Shown here one piece after another: positions 44,221-54,057 of a DNA stretch of 64,000 bases. A program made the position numbers and the translations under genes. Source of the stretch: Lactobacillus gasseri ATCC 33323 = JCM 1131 (GTDB taxonomy: Bacteria > Bacillota > Bacilli > Lactobacillales > Lactobacillaceae); contig NC_008530.1 in assembly GCF_000014425.1 (NCBI RefSeq), positions 1,116,001 to 1,180,000 of the forward strand. The letters run 5' to 3'. The notes beneath the pieces are model-generated. The model worked only from the letters and a program-made list of their open reading frames with translations, was not told the origin of the DNA and did not search any database. Within the stretch, counting starts at the first letter, position 1. Every line of letters starts with the position of its first letter.

Positions 44221-45073
44221 ACAAAATTGATTTAATTCTTCTAGATAATCGGTAAATCAAATTATGGTCCTGCACCTGCCAATCCTTGATATCAAAAAAG
44301 TCAGCACAATGGCGACCATAATTTTTATGAAATTCTTCAATTGCATTTTCAGCAAGTTCAGTTAAGTTCAAGGCATTCTGAACCTTAGTTAAGTAAAAAT
44401 ATTCTTGATTAGCAACCAAATTATTCTTTCGACACTTACAAAGATTCAAATGAAAGCCATGTGAATTAGCATACTTCACTAGCATCTGTCCTAAAACATG
44501 ATTATGAGTAATCCCCTCAGCTAACCGCTTATACAAGTGCGGCGCACAATCTTCAAACTCAAAGTTATAACTACAACCATTCTCTTGATAAGAAAAAGTC
44601 ACTTTTCCGTCTTCTTGCTGTACTGTCTGCACATGATGCAAACCAATCCAGGAAGTATACTTTTCAGAATGAGCTCTCATTGAAAAATAAGCGATCTCTC
44701 CTAAAGAAATTGTATGTCGATAGTAAAAGCCAAGTTCTTTTTGCAGCTTCTTTTGTAAAACCGCTCCTAAAATCATTTGGTCTTTTAACAAATGATTAAT
44801 CAATTGGCGACTGTTTTTCTGGCATAAAATAATACCATCTTTTTTATCAAAAATTACTGTCTGATATTTTCCTCTAATTGGTCTTTGATGGAAATCATAT
44901 AGAGCTACCATATTCTCGTTTAATTCATAATTTGAATTTCCAGATACAAATGGTACAAGGTCTGAGGTTATTGCTGTGGTTTCGAATCTTTGCCTAATTA
45001 GGTCTTTGGACCAACTACTTAAGTCTTCATTATCTGGTAGTCCAACGCTAAAAAGATTTAGTTTATTTTTCAT
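44219..45073 (-). CDS. ComK-like transcription factor (tentative)
   Basis: About 284 residues. The stretch from residue 48 to 200 follows the order of ComK features: an N-terminal ENMVALYDF segment, VIFDKKDGIILCQKNSRQLINHLL, MILGAVLQKKLQKEL, then ISLGEIAYFSMRAHSEKYTSWIGLHHVQTV with VTFSYQENGCSYNFEF. This is a divergent match from memory, so confidence is limited. The C-terminal 80 residues have no counterpart I recognise. The start is the ATG at 45073, because GGAG at 45077-45084 is then 6 bases away. Its position just upstream of a ComX-like sigma gene supports a competence-regulatory role. Confidence 0.55.
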   Translation of the reverse strand: MKNKLNLFSVGLPDNEDLSSWSKDLIRQRFETTAITSDLVPFVSGNSNYELNENMVALYDFHQRPIRGKYQTVIFDKKDGIILCQKNSRQLINHLLKDQMILGAVLQKKLQKELGFYYRHTISLGEIAYFSMRAHSEKYTSWIGLHHVQTVQQEDGKVTFSYQENGCSYNFEFEDCAPHLYKRLAEGITHNHVLGQMLVKYANSHGFHLNLCKCRKNNLVANQEYFYLTKVQNALNLTELAENAIEEFHKNYGRHCADFFDIKDWQVQDHNLIYRLSRRIKSIL

Positions 45074-45146
45074 TTTCATCTCCTTCTAAAAATTATATAA
45101 CAAGTATTATTCATAACTATAATAATACCAGAAAATCACCATATAA

Positions 45147-45180
45147 AAAAGATCCTACGCCTATAAAAACGTAGGATCTT
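45147..45180 (-). terminator. Terminator after the DsbA-family gene
   Basis: AAGATCCTACG pairs with CGTAGGATCTT (11 bp) around a 10-base loop, followed by TTTTT on the minus strand. Confidence 0.88.
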
Positions 45181-45190
45181 AAAATAACTT

Positions 45191-45856
45191 CTAAAAGTTT
45201 AAAAATTCTCCCGGCTTCATCCCTAAGGCAGCTCCAATTGCTGTCTTAAAGGTTGAAACATCTTGAACACCATCAAATTGCTGACCAGCGATAATAAAGT
45301 ACGGAATCGATTGAATACCGCGACTTTGCAAGTCTGCTTCTTCCTGCATAACTACATCTTGATAATCATTTGATTCTAATAACTTCTTTACTTCATTCAA
45401 ATCTAAACTATTCTTCTTTGCAATCTCAAGTAGTACTTCGTGATCTGCTAATTCCTTATTTTCAGTAAAGTAAGCATAGAACAAATCATCAGCTAAACTT
45501 GCGGTTAACTTAGAATCATGATAAGTAGCCTTAGCCCATTGAACCATTCGATGAGCATCCATCGTATTAGTGTTATAAGCGGTTGCTTCATTAATTGTCA
45601 AACCTGCTTCTTTACCCAGCACCTTAGCGTGATCATAAGCTGCATTAGCTTTACTTAATGGCATCGCCTTTTCATAAGCTAAAAGAGCAGCATTGGTATT
45701 ATTAGTTGATTTAGGTGCATCTAAGTCGATTTGGAATGCATTAAGGTCATACTCAATCTTGTCTTCAACACCTAATTCCTTAATTGCTTTTTGTAAGTAA
45801 GTTTCACCAATGTAGCAGTATGGACATGCGTAATCGCCCCAAATGGAAATTCTCAT
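45191..45856 (-). CDS. DsbA family oxidoreductase (FrnE-like)
   Basis: A cytoplasmic thioredoxin-fold protein of 221 residues with the redox motif CPYC in WGDYACPYCYIGE, an inserted helical domain (HRMVQWAKATYHD), and the cis-Pro loop GIQSIPYFIIAGQ. FrnE-like proteins are disulfide isomerases or polyketide-related oxidoreductases; a role in oxidative-stress response is plausible. The start is the ATG at 45856, preceded by GAAGAG at 7 bases. It is a single-gene unit with a terminator. Confidence 0.9.
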   Translation of the reverse strand: MRISIWGDYACPYCYIGETYLQKAIKELGVEDKIEYDLNAFQIDLDAPKSTNNTNAALLAYEKAMPLSKANAAYDHAKVLGKEAGLTINEATAYNTNTMDAHRMVQWAKATYHDSKLTASLADDLFYAYFTENKELADHEVLLEIAKKNSLDLNEVKKLLESNDYQDVVMQEEADLQSRGIQSIPYFIIAGQQFDGVQDVSTFKTAIGAALGMKPGEFLNF

Positions 45857-45923
45857 TTTCAACTCTTCTTTCTCTTAATTACACTCTCACTTCTACAATA
45901 GAAACTTTGAGCAAAGAAAGCAA

Positions 45924-47192
45924 CTATTTCCGCTTGCGTTTTAATTCTTCTTTAGTCGCAACTAAGTCAATAATCTTCTTTGGTGCTAGATTTGGATACA
46001 TATGAGTTAAATATGCTAATAATTCAACGAAATTCAATAAGTAACTAGTTAAGTTGCTCTCTTTCATCATCCCGCCAGTGAAGTTATTTTCTTTAACATT
46101 TGCAAATAAATAAAAGTCACGGACCGTGCCTAGCTTTTGATAAGTCAATAGATCACTAAAAACGTCATTAATTTGCTGACGAATTTCTTGCCCATCAGTT
46201 ACTTCACGTTTTACTGGCAAATCAATTGCATAAGCGACATCCCCGCCGTGGACTAAACCTAAGTAAGACTTTTCTTCAAGCATCATATCACTGATCTCTT
46301 TAAATTTTTCATCAGTAAAATCCATGTTAACTTCTATGGTAGTCAAATATCCTGCTAAAGCCTCTAGCAAGTCATCCTCAGTCTTAAAAGCAGGCGTAAC
46401 TACATAAACATAGCGGTCAGTTCTAACAAATAAGAGGAAATACGTTAAATCTAAACGCTGCAAGTTCTTACTATATTTAATTAATTCTTTTTCAAAGCGC
46501 AAACCTTCTGGAATTTCTAAATCAAACTGACCACCTTGATAAGGAACACGGTAAATTTGCCAAAAATCTTCTATCTTAAAGCCATTAATTTCTCGATCTT
46601 CAAAAGCAGACTTATTAAGTAATTTAGCTGGAGCTGGTCGCTTTTCCTCTAAGTCCTTTATGACAGCAACTGGATTAAGAAGCTCGCGCTTAGCATATTC
46701 CATCAACATGACCTGGATATCATGATAGGTCGACATATTCTGATCACTAGTATCATGGAAAAAAACGTCGCCTAACTGGTCAGTGTAGTTAACTACTAGC
46801 ACGTAATCGCCAATTGCTCCTTCACTGACTAATTCTTCTGCAAAATCAACTACATCTTCAACGCGCTTTTCTGCTTTCTTAAGTTTATCATCAGAAAGTT
46901 GCTGACTAGGTCGCTTTAACTTTCTCATGGCGTCTACATCAAATAGGTCATCTACCAAGTCGCCCTTTAAGACATCAATGAATTCATGATAATCTAAATC
47001 AAGTTTCTGAACAAAAGTACCAATCAACCTAAAAATTAATCCTTCAGCTCTTGCTGGCTGATAAGAACGCCTCAAATTATCACTAATGAACGTTTCTTCG
47101 AAATTAGGCGTCTGTACAACTATGGCTAGATCAATTGTATTCGGCGTTTCATACACCATATCGAGCAATTCTCTCATTCTCTTACTTAACAT
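45924..47192 (-). CDS. Uncharacterised conserved protein, 422 residues
   Basis: I do not recognise a family. The protein is soluble and acidic, with no signal peptide or TM helix, and several repeated acidic/aromatic stretches (FDVDAMRKLKRPSQQL, FWQIYRVPYQGGQFDLEIPEG, YLLFVRTDRYVYVVTP-like region near residue 270). A basic C-terminus (KEELKRKRK) ends it. It stands alone between a lipoprotein gene and the DsbA gene; GGTAGGG precedes the ATG. It looks like an intact, expressed gene of unknown role. Confidence 0.75.
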   Translation of the reverse strand: MLSKRMRELLDMVYETPNTIDLAIVVQTPNFEETFISDNLRRSYQPARAEGLIFRLIGTFVQKLDLDYHEFIDVLKGDLVDDLFDVDAMRKLKRPSQQLSDDKLKKAEKRVEDVVDFAEELVSEGAIGDYVLVVNYTDQLGDVFFHDTSDQNMSTYHDIQVMLMEYAKRELLNPVAVIKDLEEKRPAPAKLLNKSAFEDREINGFKIEDFWQIYRVPYQGGQFDLEIPEGLRFEKELIKYSKNLQRLDLTYFLLFVRTDRYVYVVTPAFKTEDDLLEALAGYLTTIEVNMDFTDEKFKEISDMMLEEKSYLGLVHGGDVAYAIDLPVKREVTDGQEIRQQINDVFSDLLTYQKLGTVRDFYLFANVKENNFTGGMMKESNLTSYLLNFVELLAYLTHMYPNLAPKKIIDLVATKEELKRKRK

Positions 47193-47259
47193 TTTTATTC
47201 CCTACCTATTCCAATCATCTCACTTGTCATCTATTATACGGATATTTATTTTTAGAAAC

Positions 47260-47281
47260 AAAAAGTCTGCCAGATGCAGAC
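47260..47281 (-). terminator. Terminator after the lipoprotein gene
   Basis: GTCTGC pairs with GCAGAC around a 5-base loop, followed by TTTTTG on the minus strand. Confidence 0.75.
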
Positions 47282-47287
47282 CTTCGA

Positions 47288-47818
47288 CTAGATATTTTCA
47301 CCATTCATAATGTTTGAAAAACTGCCATTTAATGACTTATCTTGGCTGACATGTAAGTTAACAACATTACCTTTACTTGATTCATCCACTAGGACAATCG
47401 GCTTTTGCTTGTGCCAGCAGAAAAGAAAAGTTTTATGTTGACCATTTTTAGTCAAATCATGGTTATAAATAGCCATTACATCATAGTCATAATGATGCTC
47501 GCCTTGAGGACTCCAGCCAATGCTAATCTTTTTACCATTTAGCTTAAAGGTATCTTTTTTAAAGGCATCCGGATAAATGCGGCTTGCAGTAGTCAGCTTA
47601 TTCTTACCATCATACTTGGTGTAAGTTTGCTTCTTGTTATTACCATATTTATCCATTTCTTTAGCAAGTTTTTGATCTTTCTTTTTGTCCCAATGCTTCT
47701 TTGGGACAGTTTTTGAACTTTTTGTACTATTATTACTAGTCGAATTTGAACTATTTGAGCATGCACTAACCCCAATTAAGCTAAGCGCTACGACACTCAT
47801 TAGTAATATTTTTTTCAT
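47288..47818 (-). CDS. Uncharacterised lipoprotein
   Basis: The 176-residue protein has a lipoprotein signal peptide (MKKILLMSVVALSLIGVSAC) with the lipobox V-S-A-C, so Cys20 should be lipidated and the protein anchored outside the membrane. A Ser/Asn/Thr-rich linker (20-42) precedes a basic, soluble domain with KHWDKKKDQKLAKEMDKYG and ISIGWSPQGEHHYDYDVMAIYNH. This pattern recurs in lactobacilli as DUF-type lipoproteins, but I cannot name the family. Single-gene unit. Confidence 0.82.
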   Translation of the reverse strand: MKKILLMSVVALSLIGVSACSNSSNSTSNNSTKSSKTVPKKHWDKKKDQKLAKEMDKYGNNKKQTYTKYDGKNKLTTASRIYPDAFKKDTFKLNGKKISIGWSPQGEHHYDYDVMAIYNHDLTKNGQHKTFLFCWHKQKPIVLVDESSKGNVVNLHVSQDKSLNGSFSNIMNGENI

Positions 47819-47888
47819 AGATGTTTCTCCTTTTCTTTCATTATTATCCTACCATTTAATTTTGATCTTTGGAGCTATTTAAGCTTAT

Positions 47889-47926
47889 AGAAAAAGTGTA
47901 ATTCCACTTTGAAGAAATTACACTTT
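47889..47926 (-). terminator. Terminator after the membrane-protein gene
   Basis: An 11-bp perfect inverted repeat (AAAGTGTAATT / AATTACACTTT) with a 12-base loop is followed by TT-C-T on the minus strand, so the T tract is short. Confidence 0.6.
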
Positions 47927-47985
47927 AATAGAAGAAACTTAGTCAGTACACCCCTCTGCCAATTTTCCATCCATAAGACTATCTT

Positions 47986-48501
47986 TTACAAATCATGTTG
48001 ATATTTTTTCAAAAGAACAACCGCAATCCAAATTGAAATAAATGATGGTAAGACAATCACTACTAAAAGATCGGGATTTAAAATACGGACAGTTTTGATC
48101 ATTTTAGTAATAGTATGAATTTTAGCAATATTATTAAAAATCGATTGGTAGACCGTAACATAAATCAGCGACCACTGAATGCAATATTCAATTAACGTTA
48201 ATGTGATCTCTGAAATTTGATGGAACTTATTGAATTTTTTCAATCCTTCATAGAGAAAAAGACCTGAAAGAATGACTAGAGCTCCCAAAAGCAAGAACAG
48301 GTTACCCAGCTTCATATCGTGGATTCGATTAATAAATAGAGCTGCAACGCCGAAAAAGATTAAAAAGTTAATGGTACTAAAAATTAATAATGCCAAAAAT
48401 AGAATAATTGCCTTTAAGAAGTAAAAGCGATTTTTAGAAGTAAAAATATAGCCCGCAATTACTACCGCTAATATAATTAAAAAGATTGGTAAAACTTGCA
48501 T
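47986..48501 (-). CDS. Uncharacterised membrane protein, 171 residues
   Basis: About five hydrophobic segments are visible (4-20, 28-57 possibly two, 65-84, 100-122, 145-163) with short loops; no known domain was recognised. It overlaps the phosphatase gene by one base (TAATG), so the two are probably made together. The function may relate to the phosphatase, but nothing in the sequence shows it. Confidence 0.75.
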   Translation of the reverse strand: MQVLPIFLIILAVVIAGYIFTSKNRFYFLKAIILFLALLIFSTINFLIFFGVAALFINRIHDMKLGNLFLLLGALVILSGLFLYEGLKKFNKFHQISEITLTLIEYCIQWSLIYVTVYQSIFNNIAKIHTITKMIKTVRILNPDLLVVIVLPSFISIWIAVVLLKKYQHDL

Positions 48502-48977
48502 TATTTGTCTAACTTCTCAATCTTATTAATCAAAGCCTCACAGCCACGGTAAATATCTTGATATGCTACCTCAAAGTCACCTGTATACCAAGGATCATCT
48601 ACATCCATCATTGAGCCAGTAAAAGATAAGAGTTTATATTCTTTTCTTTCTGGATCTCCTGCCGAAATGTGATTCATGTCAAAAAAGTTTTCTTCATCCA
48701 TACCAACAATGTAATCATATTTACCATAGTCGCTCTTAACCATTTTTCTAGCATGTCGATGATTAAAAGGAATATCGTGTTCATTCATCACTCTTTGCGA
48801 ACGCACATCAATATCGTGTCCAACTCCTCCAATGATTGCATCTTCTGTTGTAGCAGCAGACGCAATTTCATATTCATTTTCTTTTCCCAGATCTTTGACA
48901 ATTTTCTTAGTAATAAATTCAGCCATTGGTGAACGACAAATATTACCATGACAAACAAACAAGATTTTCTTAGTCAT
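48501..48977 (-). CDS. Low-molecular-weight protein-tyrosine phosphatase
   Basis: A 158-residue LMW-PTP. The P-loop is ILFVCHGNICRSPMAEF (C-x5-R with the nucleophile Cys10 area), and the catalytic Asp is in DVDDPWYTGDFE. It hydrolyses phosphotyrosine; targets in lactobacilli are unknown. The EPS operon has its own PHP-type phosphatase, so this one is likely general. It is followed by a membrane-protein gene with 1-base overlap. Confidence 0.95.
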   Translation of the reverse strand: MTKKILFVCHGNICRSPMAEFITKKIVKDLGKENEYEIASAATTEDAIIGGVGHDIDVRSQRVMNEHDIPFNHRHARKMVKSDYGKYDYIVGMDEENFFDMNHISAGDPERKEYKLLSFTGSMMDVDDPWYTGDFEVAYQDIYRGCEALINKIEKLDK

Positions 48978-49043
48978 TTTTCTCCCTTATTTCTTTAAAG
49001 TGTATATTTCAATTCTAAAGCTAACTCATTTATTTAAGCAAGA

Positions 49044-49088
49044 AAAAATACCGATTAGAGCCTGTCAGCTCCAACCGGTATTTTTCTT
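49044..49088 (-). terminator. Terminator after engB
   Basis: A long stem (AATACCGGTTGGAGC / GCTCTAATCGGTATT, with G-T pairs) around CTGACAG-like loop is followed by TTTTTTC on the minus strand. Confidence 0.88.
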
Positions 49089-49189
49089 TTTTCAAAGGTT
49101 GTTGAAATATTATTAGTCCAATATTTTCAACGTCTTTTATTATAACAAAGTTAGACGGATTTAATCATTAAATTATGCAATTTTTTAAA

Positions 49190-49774
49190 TTACATTTTAT
49201 CCTCGATCCAGTCCCAGAATTTATCGACGTTTAATTTAGAAACACTAGAGAATGGTAAAAAAGATACATTCTCTTGTTTTAAGTCTAAGCTCTTACCAAT
49301 CTTTTGCTTAATTTGACTTGCTTCCATCTTCTTAAGCTTATCCATCTTAGTTGCTACCACTAAAATTGGAATATCAAGATAGAGTGCATAATTAAACATA
49401 TTAATATCATCCGCAGTTGGATCGTGACGCGCGTCAACTAAAAGAATGAGTCCCTTCAAATCAGCACGAGTTTCAAGATAATCCTGAATCATTTCACCAA
49501 AAGCAGCTCTTTGCTTTTTGGAAACTTTAGCATAACCATAACCTGGTACGTCAACCAAATATAATTCATTATTTACTTTATAAAAATTAAGTGTCTGGGT
49601 TTTACCTGGTTGTTGAGAAGTACGAGCAAGTTTACGCCGATTAACAATTGTATTAATCAAGCTCGACTTGCCAACATTTGAACGTCCAGCTAGAGCAAAC
49701 TCTGGCAAATCATCCTTAGGATATTGTTTTTCAGAAACAGCACTAATTACAAATTCTGTATCTACGACTTTCAT
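49190..49774 (-). CDS. engB: Ribosome biogenesis GTPase EngB (YsxC/YihA)
   Basis: An essential GTPase for 50S subunit assembly, 194 residues. It has G1 GRSNVGKSSLINT, G3 DVPGYGYAKV and G4 TKMDK. Its start codon overlaps the clpX stop by one base (TAATG), as in many Firmicutes where clpX-engB are joined. The C-terminal WDWIEDKM is complete. Confidence 0.96.
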   Translation of the reverse strand: MKVVDTEFVISAVSEKQYPKDDLPEFALAGRSNVGKSSLINTIVNRRKLARTSQQPGKTQTLNFYKVNNELYLVDVPGYGYAKVSKKQRAAFGEMIQDYLETRADLKGLILLVDARHDPTADDINMFNYALYLDIPILVVATKMDKLKKMEASQIKQKIGKSLDLKQENVSFLPFSSVSKLNVDKFWDWIEDKM

Positions 49775-51039
49775 TATTTAGCTGCCTCACTTGCTTCTTG
49801 AGACTCATTTTCTTTATAAGTAATCTTAGGCTGCGCATGCTTAGTAATAACATCCTTGGTAATTTCTACCTTTTCAATATTATCTTCGCTTGGCGTGCGA
49901 TACATCACGTCCATCAATGAATTTTCAACGATTGAGCGTAATCCACGTGCACCCATATGACGACTAATTGCCATATCAGCGATTGCCTTAAGTGCACCCT
50001 CAGTAAATTCAAGATCAACATTATCAAGAGACAGCAATTTCTTATATTGCTTTACTAGGGCATTCTTTGGTTCAGTCAAAATTCTGATCAAGTCTTTGGT
50101 ACTCAACTTATCAAGTGTAGTGATAATTGGAATACGACCAATGAATTCAGGAATTAAACCAAATTTAACTAAGTCGCCAGTCGTAAGATTCTTTTGCCAA
50201 TCATCAGCATCTACTTGATTAAGACCGTTTTCTGCACCAAAACCGATCGTCTTCTTACCAAGACGATTCTTAACAATATTTTCAATACCATCAAAGGCAC
50301 CACCAACAATGAATAAGATATTAGTAGTATCAATCTTAATCATCTGCTGTTGTGGATGCTTACGTCCGCCTTGCGGTGGAACAGAAGCAATGGTTCCTTC
50401 TAAGATCTTAAGAAGAGATTGCTGAACACCTTCACCGGAAACATCACGCGTAATTGAAACATTTTCTGCTTTTTTAGAAATCTTATCAATTTCGTCAATG
50501 TAAATAATTCCGCGTTGTGCTCGCTCTAAATCATAGTCAGCATTCTGCAATAATTTAAGCAAGATGTTTTCTACATCTTCACCAACATAACCAGCTTCAG
50601 TTAATGTTGTGGCATCTGCAATAGCAAATGGAACATTTAAAATCTTAGCCAAAGTTTGAGCTAAATACGTCTTACCAGAACCAGTTGGTCCAATCAAAGC
50701 AATATTTGACTTTTGCAATTCAGTTCCAGAACTATCGATATCCATTTGACTAATACGTTTATAGTGATTATAAACGGCAACCGATAGGACCTTCTTGGCA
50801 CGATCTTGGCCAATTACGTACTCATCTAGTTGCTTTTTAATTTCCATTGGCTTAGGTAGATCTTTAGTTTCTTTGATAGAATCTGCTTTTAATTCATCAT
50901 CAATAATTTTTTTGGAAAGATCAATACATTCATTACAAATGTAGACTCCATTTCCAGCCACAATTTTTTTAACTTGTGACTGTGGTTTACCGCAAAAAGA
51001 ACATTTTACTTCTTCTTGTTCAGTAATTTCATTAGCCAT
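49774..51039 (-). CDS. clpX: ATP-dependent Clp protease ATP-binding subunit ClpX
   Basis: ClpX unfolds substrates and feeds them to ClpP. The N-terminal zinc domain has four cysteines ([11 protein letters not shown] and YICNECIDL). The AAA+ core has Walker A GPTGSGKT, Walker [11 protein letters not shown] and the IGF-like [14 protein letters not shown] regions. Length is 421 residues. A short intergenic region separates it from tig upstream. Confidence 0.97.
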   Translation of the reverse strand: MANEITEQEEVKCSFCGKPQSQVKKIVAGNGVYICNECIDLSKKIIDDELKADSIKETKDLPKPMEIKKQLDEYVIGQDRAKKVLSVAVYNHYKRISQMDIDSSGTELQKSNIALIGPTGSGKTYLAQTLAKILNVPFAIADATTLTEAGYVGEDVENILLKLLQNADYDLERAQRGIIYIDEIDKISKKAENVSITRDVSGEGVQQSLLKILEGTIASVPPQGGRKHPQQQMIKIDTTNILFIVGGAFDGIENIVKNRLGKKTIGFGAENGLNQVDADDWQKNLTTGDLVKFGLIPEFIGRIPIITTLDKLSTKDLIRILTEPKNALVKQYKKLLSLDNVDLEFTEGALKAIADMAISRHMGARGLRSIVENSLMDVMYRTPSEDNIEKVEITKDVITKHAQPKITYKENESQEASEAAK

Positions 51040-51135
51040 GAGCCTTCCTCCTTTTCACTTACTTTATGTCAAAATAAGCTTAGCAGTTCACTTTGACAGA
51101 GTAAAGAAAATTGTCTTATTAATTGATAGTAAAGA

Positions 51136-51162
51136 AAAAAGCGACTGTCATAGCCGCCTTTT
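51136..51162 (-). terminator. Terminator after tig
   Basis: An 11-bp stem (AAAAGGCGGCT / AGTCGCTTTTT, with G-T pairs) and ATGAC loop is followed by T residues, so clpX has a separate promoter or relies on read-through. Confidence 0.8.
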
Positions 51163-51182
51163 CTTTAACTAGTTATCAACTA

Positions 51183-52532
51183 TTACTTATCAGCCTTTTT
51201 TTCGTCTTCTTTGGTTGACTTCTTAGCAGTTGATTTCTTAGTAGCTTTCTTAGCAACTTGCTTTGCTTTATCAGCAACTAAATCAATTGCTTTTCTAATA
51301 GCAATATCATGCTTAAGCATGTCATCACTCAAGCTACGACGAACAACTTTTTCATCCATGTTGTAGTCGTGTGCTAAGTCTTTGATTTCTTGTTTAATTT
51401 CATCAGCACTTGCATCAAGTTTTTCTTTAGCAACAATTGCTTCTAAAACAAGGTTAGTCTTAACACGTTCTGCAGCACCCTTAGCCAATTGTTCACGCAA
51501 TTGTGCTTCAGTAGTACCAGTCAACTTGAAGTAAGTTTGTGGGTCAATACCTTGACGTTGCATGTTGCCTAAGTATTGGTTCAATTGGTTTTGAACGTCT
51601 TCATCGATCATTGCTTGAGGAACTTCATCAATGGTTGCATTTTCAACTGCACCCTTGATTGCAGCATCTTGGATAGCGTCTTTTGCGTCTTCTTCCTTGT
51701 GCTTCTTTAAGTCCTTCTTGATCTTATCTTTTAATTCATCAAGTGATTCTACTGAATCATCAACGTCTTTAGCAAACTCGTCATCTAACTTAGGTAATTC
51801 CTTAGATTTCACTTCATGAATCTTAGTAGCAAAGTGTGCTTCTTTACCAGCTAAGTCTTTTGCACCGTAATCTTCTGGGAAGGTTACAACAACGTCTACA
51901 TCATCGCCAGCTTTGTGACCAATAAGTTGATCTTCAAAACCAGGAATGAAAGTACCTGAACCTAATTCTAATGAATAGTTTTGAGCACTACCACCATCAA
52001 ATGGCTTACCATCAATAGTACCAGTGTAGTCAATAGTAACAGTATCGCCCTTAGCAGCTTTACCGTCTTTCAATACTAATTCAGCATTTTGTTCACGACG
52101 CTTGTTTAACTCTGCATCTACGTCTTTAACTAAAACGCGAGTACTTTGTTTAGGAACTTCGATACCCTTGTAGTCACCTAATTTAACTTCTGGCTTAACA
52201 GAAACAGTAGCCTTCATTTCCCAAGGCTTGTTTTTATCCATTGAAACAGGAGTGATTTGTGGTTGGCCAACTGGATCAATACCAGCTTCTTTAACTGCAG
52301 CAGCGTAAGCTTCTGGTAAAACAATGTTTAAAGCATCTTCGTAAAGAGCTTCTTCACCATAAAATTGGTCAAAAACAACACGAGAAACGTGGCCCTTACG
52401 GAAACCAGGTACACGCAAGTTCTTCTTAACACGTTTGAAAGCTTGATCTAAGCCTTTTTTTACTTCTTCTTGTGAGATTTCAAAAGTTAATTCACCGGAT
52501 GTTTTACCGGTCTTTTCCCATTTTACAGACAT
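51183..52532 (-). CDS. tig: Trigger factor (ribosome-associated chaperone)
   Basis: A 449-residue prolyl isomerase/chaperone that binds the ribosome exit site. Ribosome-binding signature FRKGHVSR is at about 44-51, the FKBP domain ([17 protein letters not shown] and [16 protein letters not shown]) at about 160-245, then the helical chaperone arms. The Lys-rich tail ([19 protein letters not shown]) is longer than in many species. A clear site (CGGAGG) precedes the ATG; a weak promoter (TTGTGT, 17, TAAGAT) lies upstream. Confidence 0.96.
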   Translation of the reverse strand: MSVKWEKTGKTSGELTFEISQEEVKKGLDQAFKRVKKNLRVPGFRKGHVSRVVFDQFYGEEALYEDALNIVLPEAYAAAVKEAGIDPVGQPQITPVSMDKNKPWEMKATVSVKPEVKLGDYKGIEVPKQSTRVLVKDVDAELNKRREQNAELVLKDGKAAKGDTVTIDYTGTIDGKPFDGGSAQNYSLELGSGTFIPGFEDQLIGHKAGDDVDVVVTFPEDYGAKDLAGKEAHFATKIHEVKSKELPKLDDEFAKDVDDSVESLDELKDKIKKDLKKHKEEDAKDAIQDAAIKGAVENATIDEVPQAMIDEDVQNQLNQYLGNMQRQGIDPQTYFKLTGTTEAQLREQLAKGAAERVKTNLVLEAIVAKEKLDASADEIKQEIKDLAHDYNMDEKVVRRSLSDDMLKHDIAIRKAIDLVADKAKQVAKKATKKSTAKKSTKEDEKKADK

Positions 52533-52642
52533 TAATTAAATACCTCCGATGTCAAATTTGGGTTTGCTATTGCACACTTAACTATCTTACCCTAAACGCT
52601 GCTAAAACACAAATATAGGGAGAAGATTTTAAAATTTTGGAT

Positions 52643-52670
52643 AAAAAAAAGATGTATCCGAAGATACATC
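52643..52670 (-). terminator. Terminator after tuf
   Basis: GATGTATC pairs with GATACATC around a 4-base loop, with A and T runs on both sides (bidirectional in principle). Confidence 0.88.
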
Positions 52671-52689
52671 TTTTTTAGATAGATTGGAA

Positions 52690-53880
52690 TTAGTCAAGAA
52701 TTTCAGTAACTTGACCAGCACCAACAGTCTTACCACCTTCACGGATAGTAAACTTAGTACCCTTTTCAATGGCAACTGGCTTGATCAATTCAACAGTGAA
52801 TTCAACGTTATCACCAGGCATAACCATTTCGGTACCTTCTGGCAATTCAATCTTACCAGTTACATCAGTAGTGTGGAAGTAGAATTGTGGACGGTAATCT
52901 GAGAAGAATGGAGTGTGACGACCACCTTCATCTTTGTTCAAGATATAAACTTGACCCTTGAACTTCTTGTGGGTTTGGATTGAACCAGGTGCAGCTAAAA
53001 CTTGACCACGTTCAACTTGGTCACGGTCAATACCACGAAGCAATACACCAACGTTATCGCCGGCTTCACCAAGATCAAGAGTCTTGTGGAACATTTCCAA
53101 ACCAGTAACAGTTGATTTTTCAACCTTGTCAGTTAAACCAACGATTTCAACTTCGTCACCGACTTTAACAGTACCACGGTCAATACGACCAGAAGCAACA
53201 GTACCACGACCAGTGATAGTAAATACGTCTTCAACTGGCATTAAGAATGGCTTGTCAGTATCACGTTCTGGAGTTGGGATGTATTCGTCAACAGTTTCCA
53301 TTAATTTTCTGATAACGTCTTGTTGTTCTGGGTCACCTTGAAGTGCCTTCAAAGCTGAACCACGGATAACAGGAACATCGTCACCAGGGTAATCGTATTC
53401 AGTTAACAAGTCACGTACTTCCATTTCAACCAAGTCGATCAATTCTGGATCGTCAACTAAGTCAACCTTGTTTAAGAATACAACGATGTACTTAACACCA
53501 ACTTGACGAGCAAGTAAGATGTGTTCACGAGTTTGTGGCATAGGACCATCAGTTGCAGCAACAACTAAGATAGCACCATCCATTTGTGCAGCACCAGTAA
53601 TCATGTTCTTGATGTAGTCAGCGTGGCCTGGAGCATCCATGTGAGCGTAGTGACGATTCTTAGTTTCGTATTCTACGTGAGCGGTATTAATAGTAATACC
53701 ACGTTCCTTTTCTTCTGGAGCAGCATCGATTTGTGAGTAATCTTCAGCTTGTGCCAAACCGTCTTCTGCCAAAACAGTAGTAATAGCTGCAGTTAAAGTG
53801 GTCTTACCATGGTCAACGTGGCCGATAGTACCAATGTTAACGTGCGGCTTAGTTCTTTCGTAATGTTCTTTTTCTGCCAT
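52690..53880 (-). CDS. tuf: Translation elongation factor Tu
   Basis: EF-Tu delivers aminoacyl-tRNA to the ribosome. The 396-residue protein has G1 GHVDHGKT, G3 DAPGHADY, G4 NKVD, and the downstream beta-barrel domains II and III ending in [11 protein letters not shown]. The start is the ATG at 53880, with GGAGGG at the right distance; an in-frame start 9 codons upstream is not needed. Codon use is strongly biased (highly expressed gene). It stands alone here, not in the str operon. Confidence 0.98.
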   Translation of the reverse strand: MAEKEHYERTKPHVNIGTIGHVDHGKTTLTAAITTVLAEDGLAQAEDYSQIDAAPEEKERGITINTAHVEYETKNRHYAHMDAPGHADYIKNMITGAAQMDGAILVVAATDGPMPQTREHILLARQVGVKYIVVFLNKVDLVDDPELIDLVEMEVRDLLTEYDYPGDDVPVIRGSALKALQGDPEQQDVIRKLMETVDEYIPTPERDTDKPFLMPVEDVFTITGRGTVASGRIDRGTVKVGDEVEIVGLTDKVEKSTVTGLEMFHKTLDLGEAGDNVGVLLRGIDRDQVERGQVLAAPGSIQTHKKFKGQVYILNKDEGGRHTPFFSDYRPQFYFHTTDVTGKIELPEGTEMVMPGDNVEFTVELIKPVAIEKGTKFTIREGGKTVGAGQVTEILD

Positions 53881-54007
53881 TAATATGACCCTCCTGTAAA
53901 TTTGCAAGAAGTCCGTTGAGTAAGTAACGGATAATTCTCTGTTGATTATTATACTACTTTCAAAGGTAAAAGCCTAGCTCGTACCCCTTTGAAAATATCC
54001 TTTATTG

Positions 54008-54035
54008 ATTATACTAGATCCACAGAAAATGTAAA
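54008..54035 (-). promoter_or_regulatory. tuf promoter
   Basis: TTTACA (54035-54030), a 16-base spacer and TATAAT (54013-54008) lie about 130 bases before tuf. A second TATAAT sits closer (about 53946-53951) but lacks a -35, so a tandem promoter is possible. The long leader is typical of tuf. Confidence 0.65.
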
Positions 54036-54057
54036 CCTTTTTTGCTCAATATGGGGA

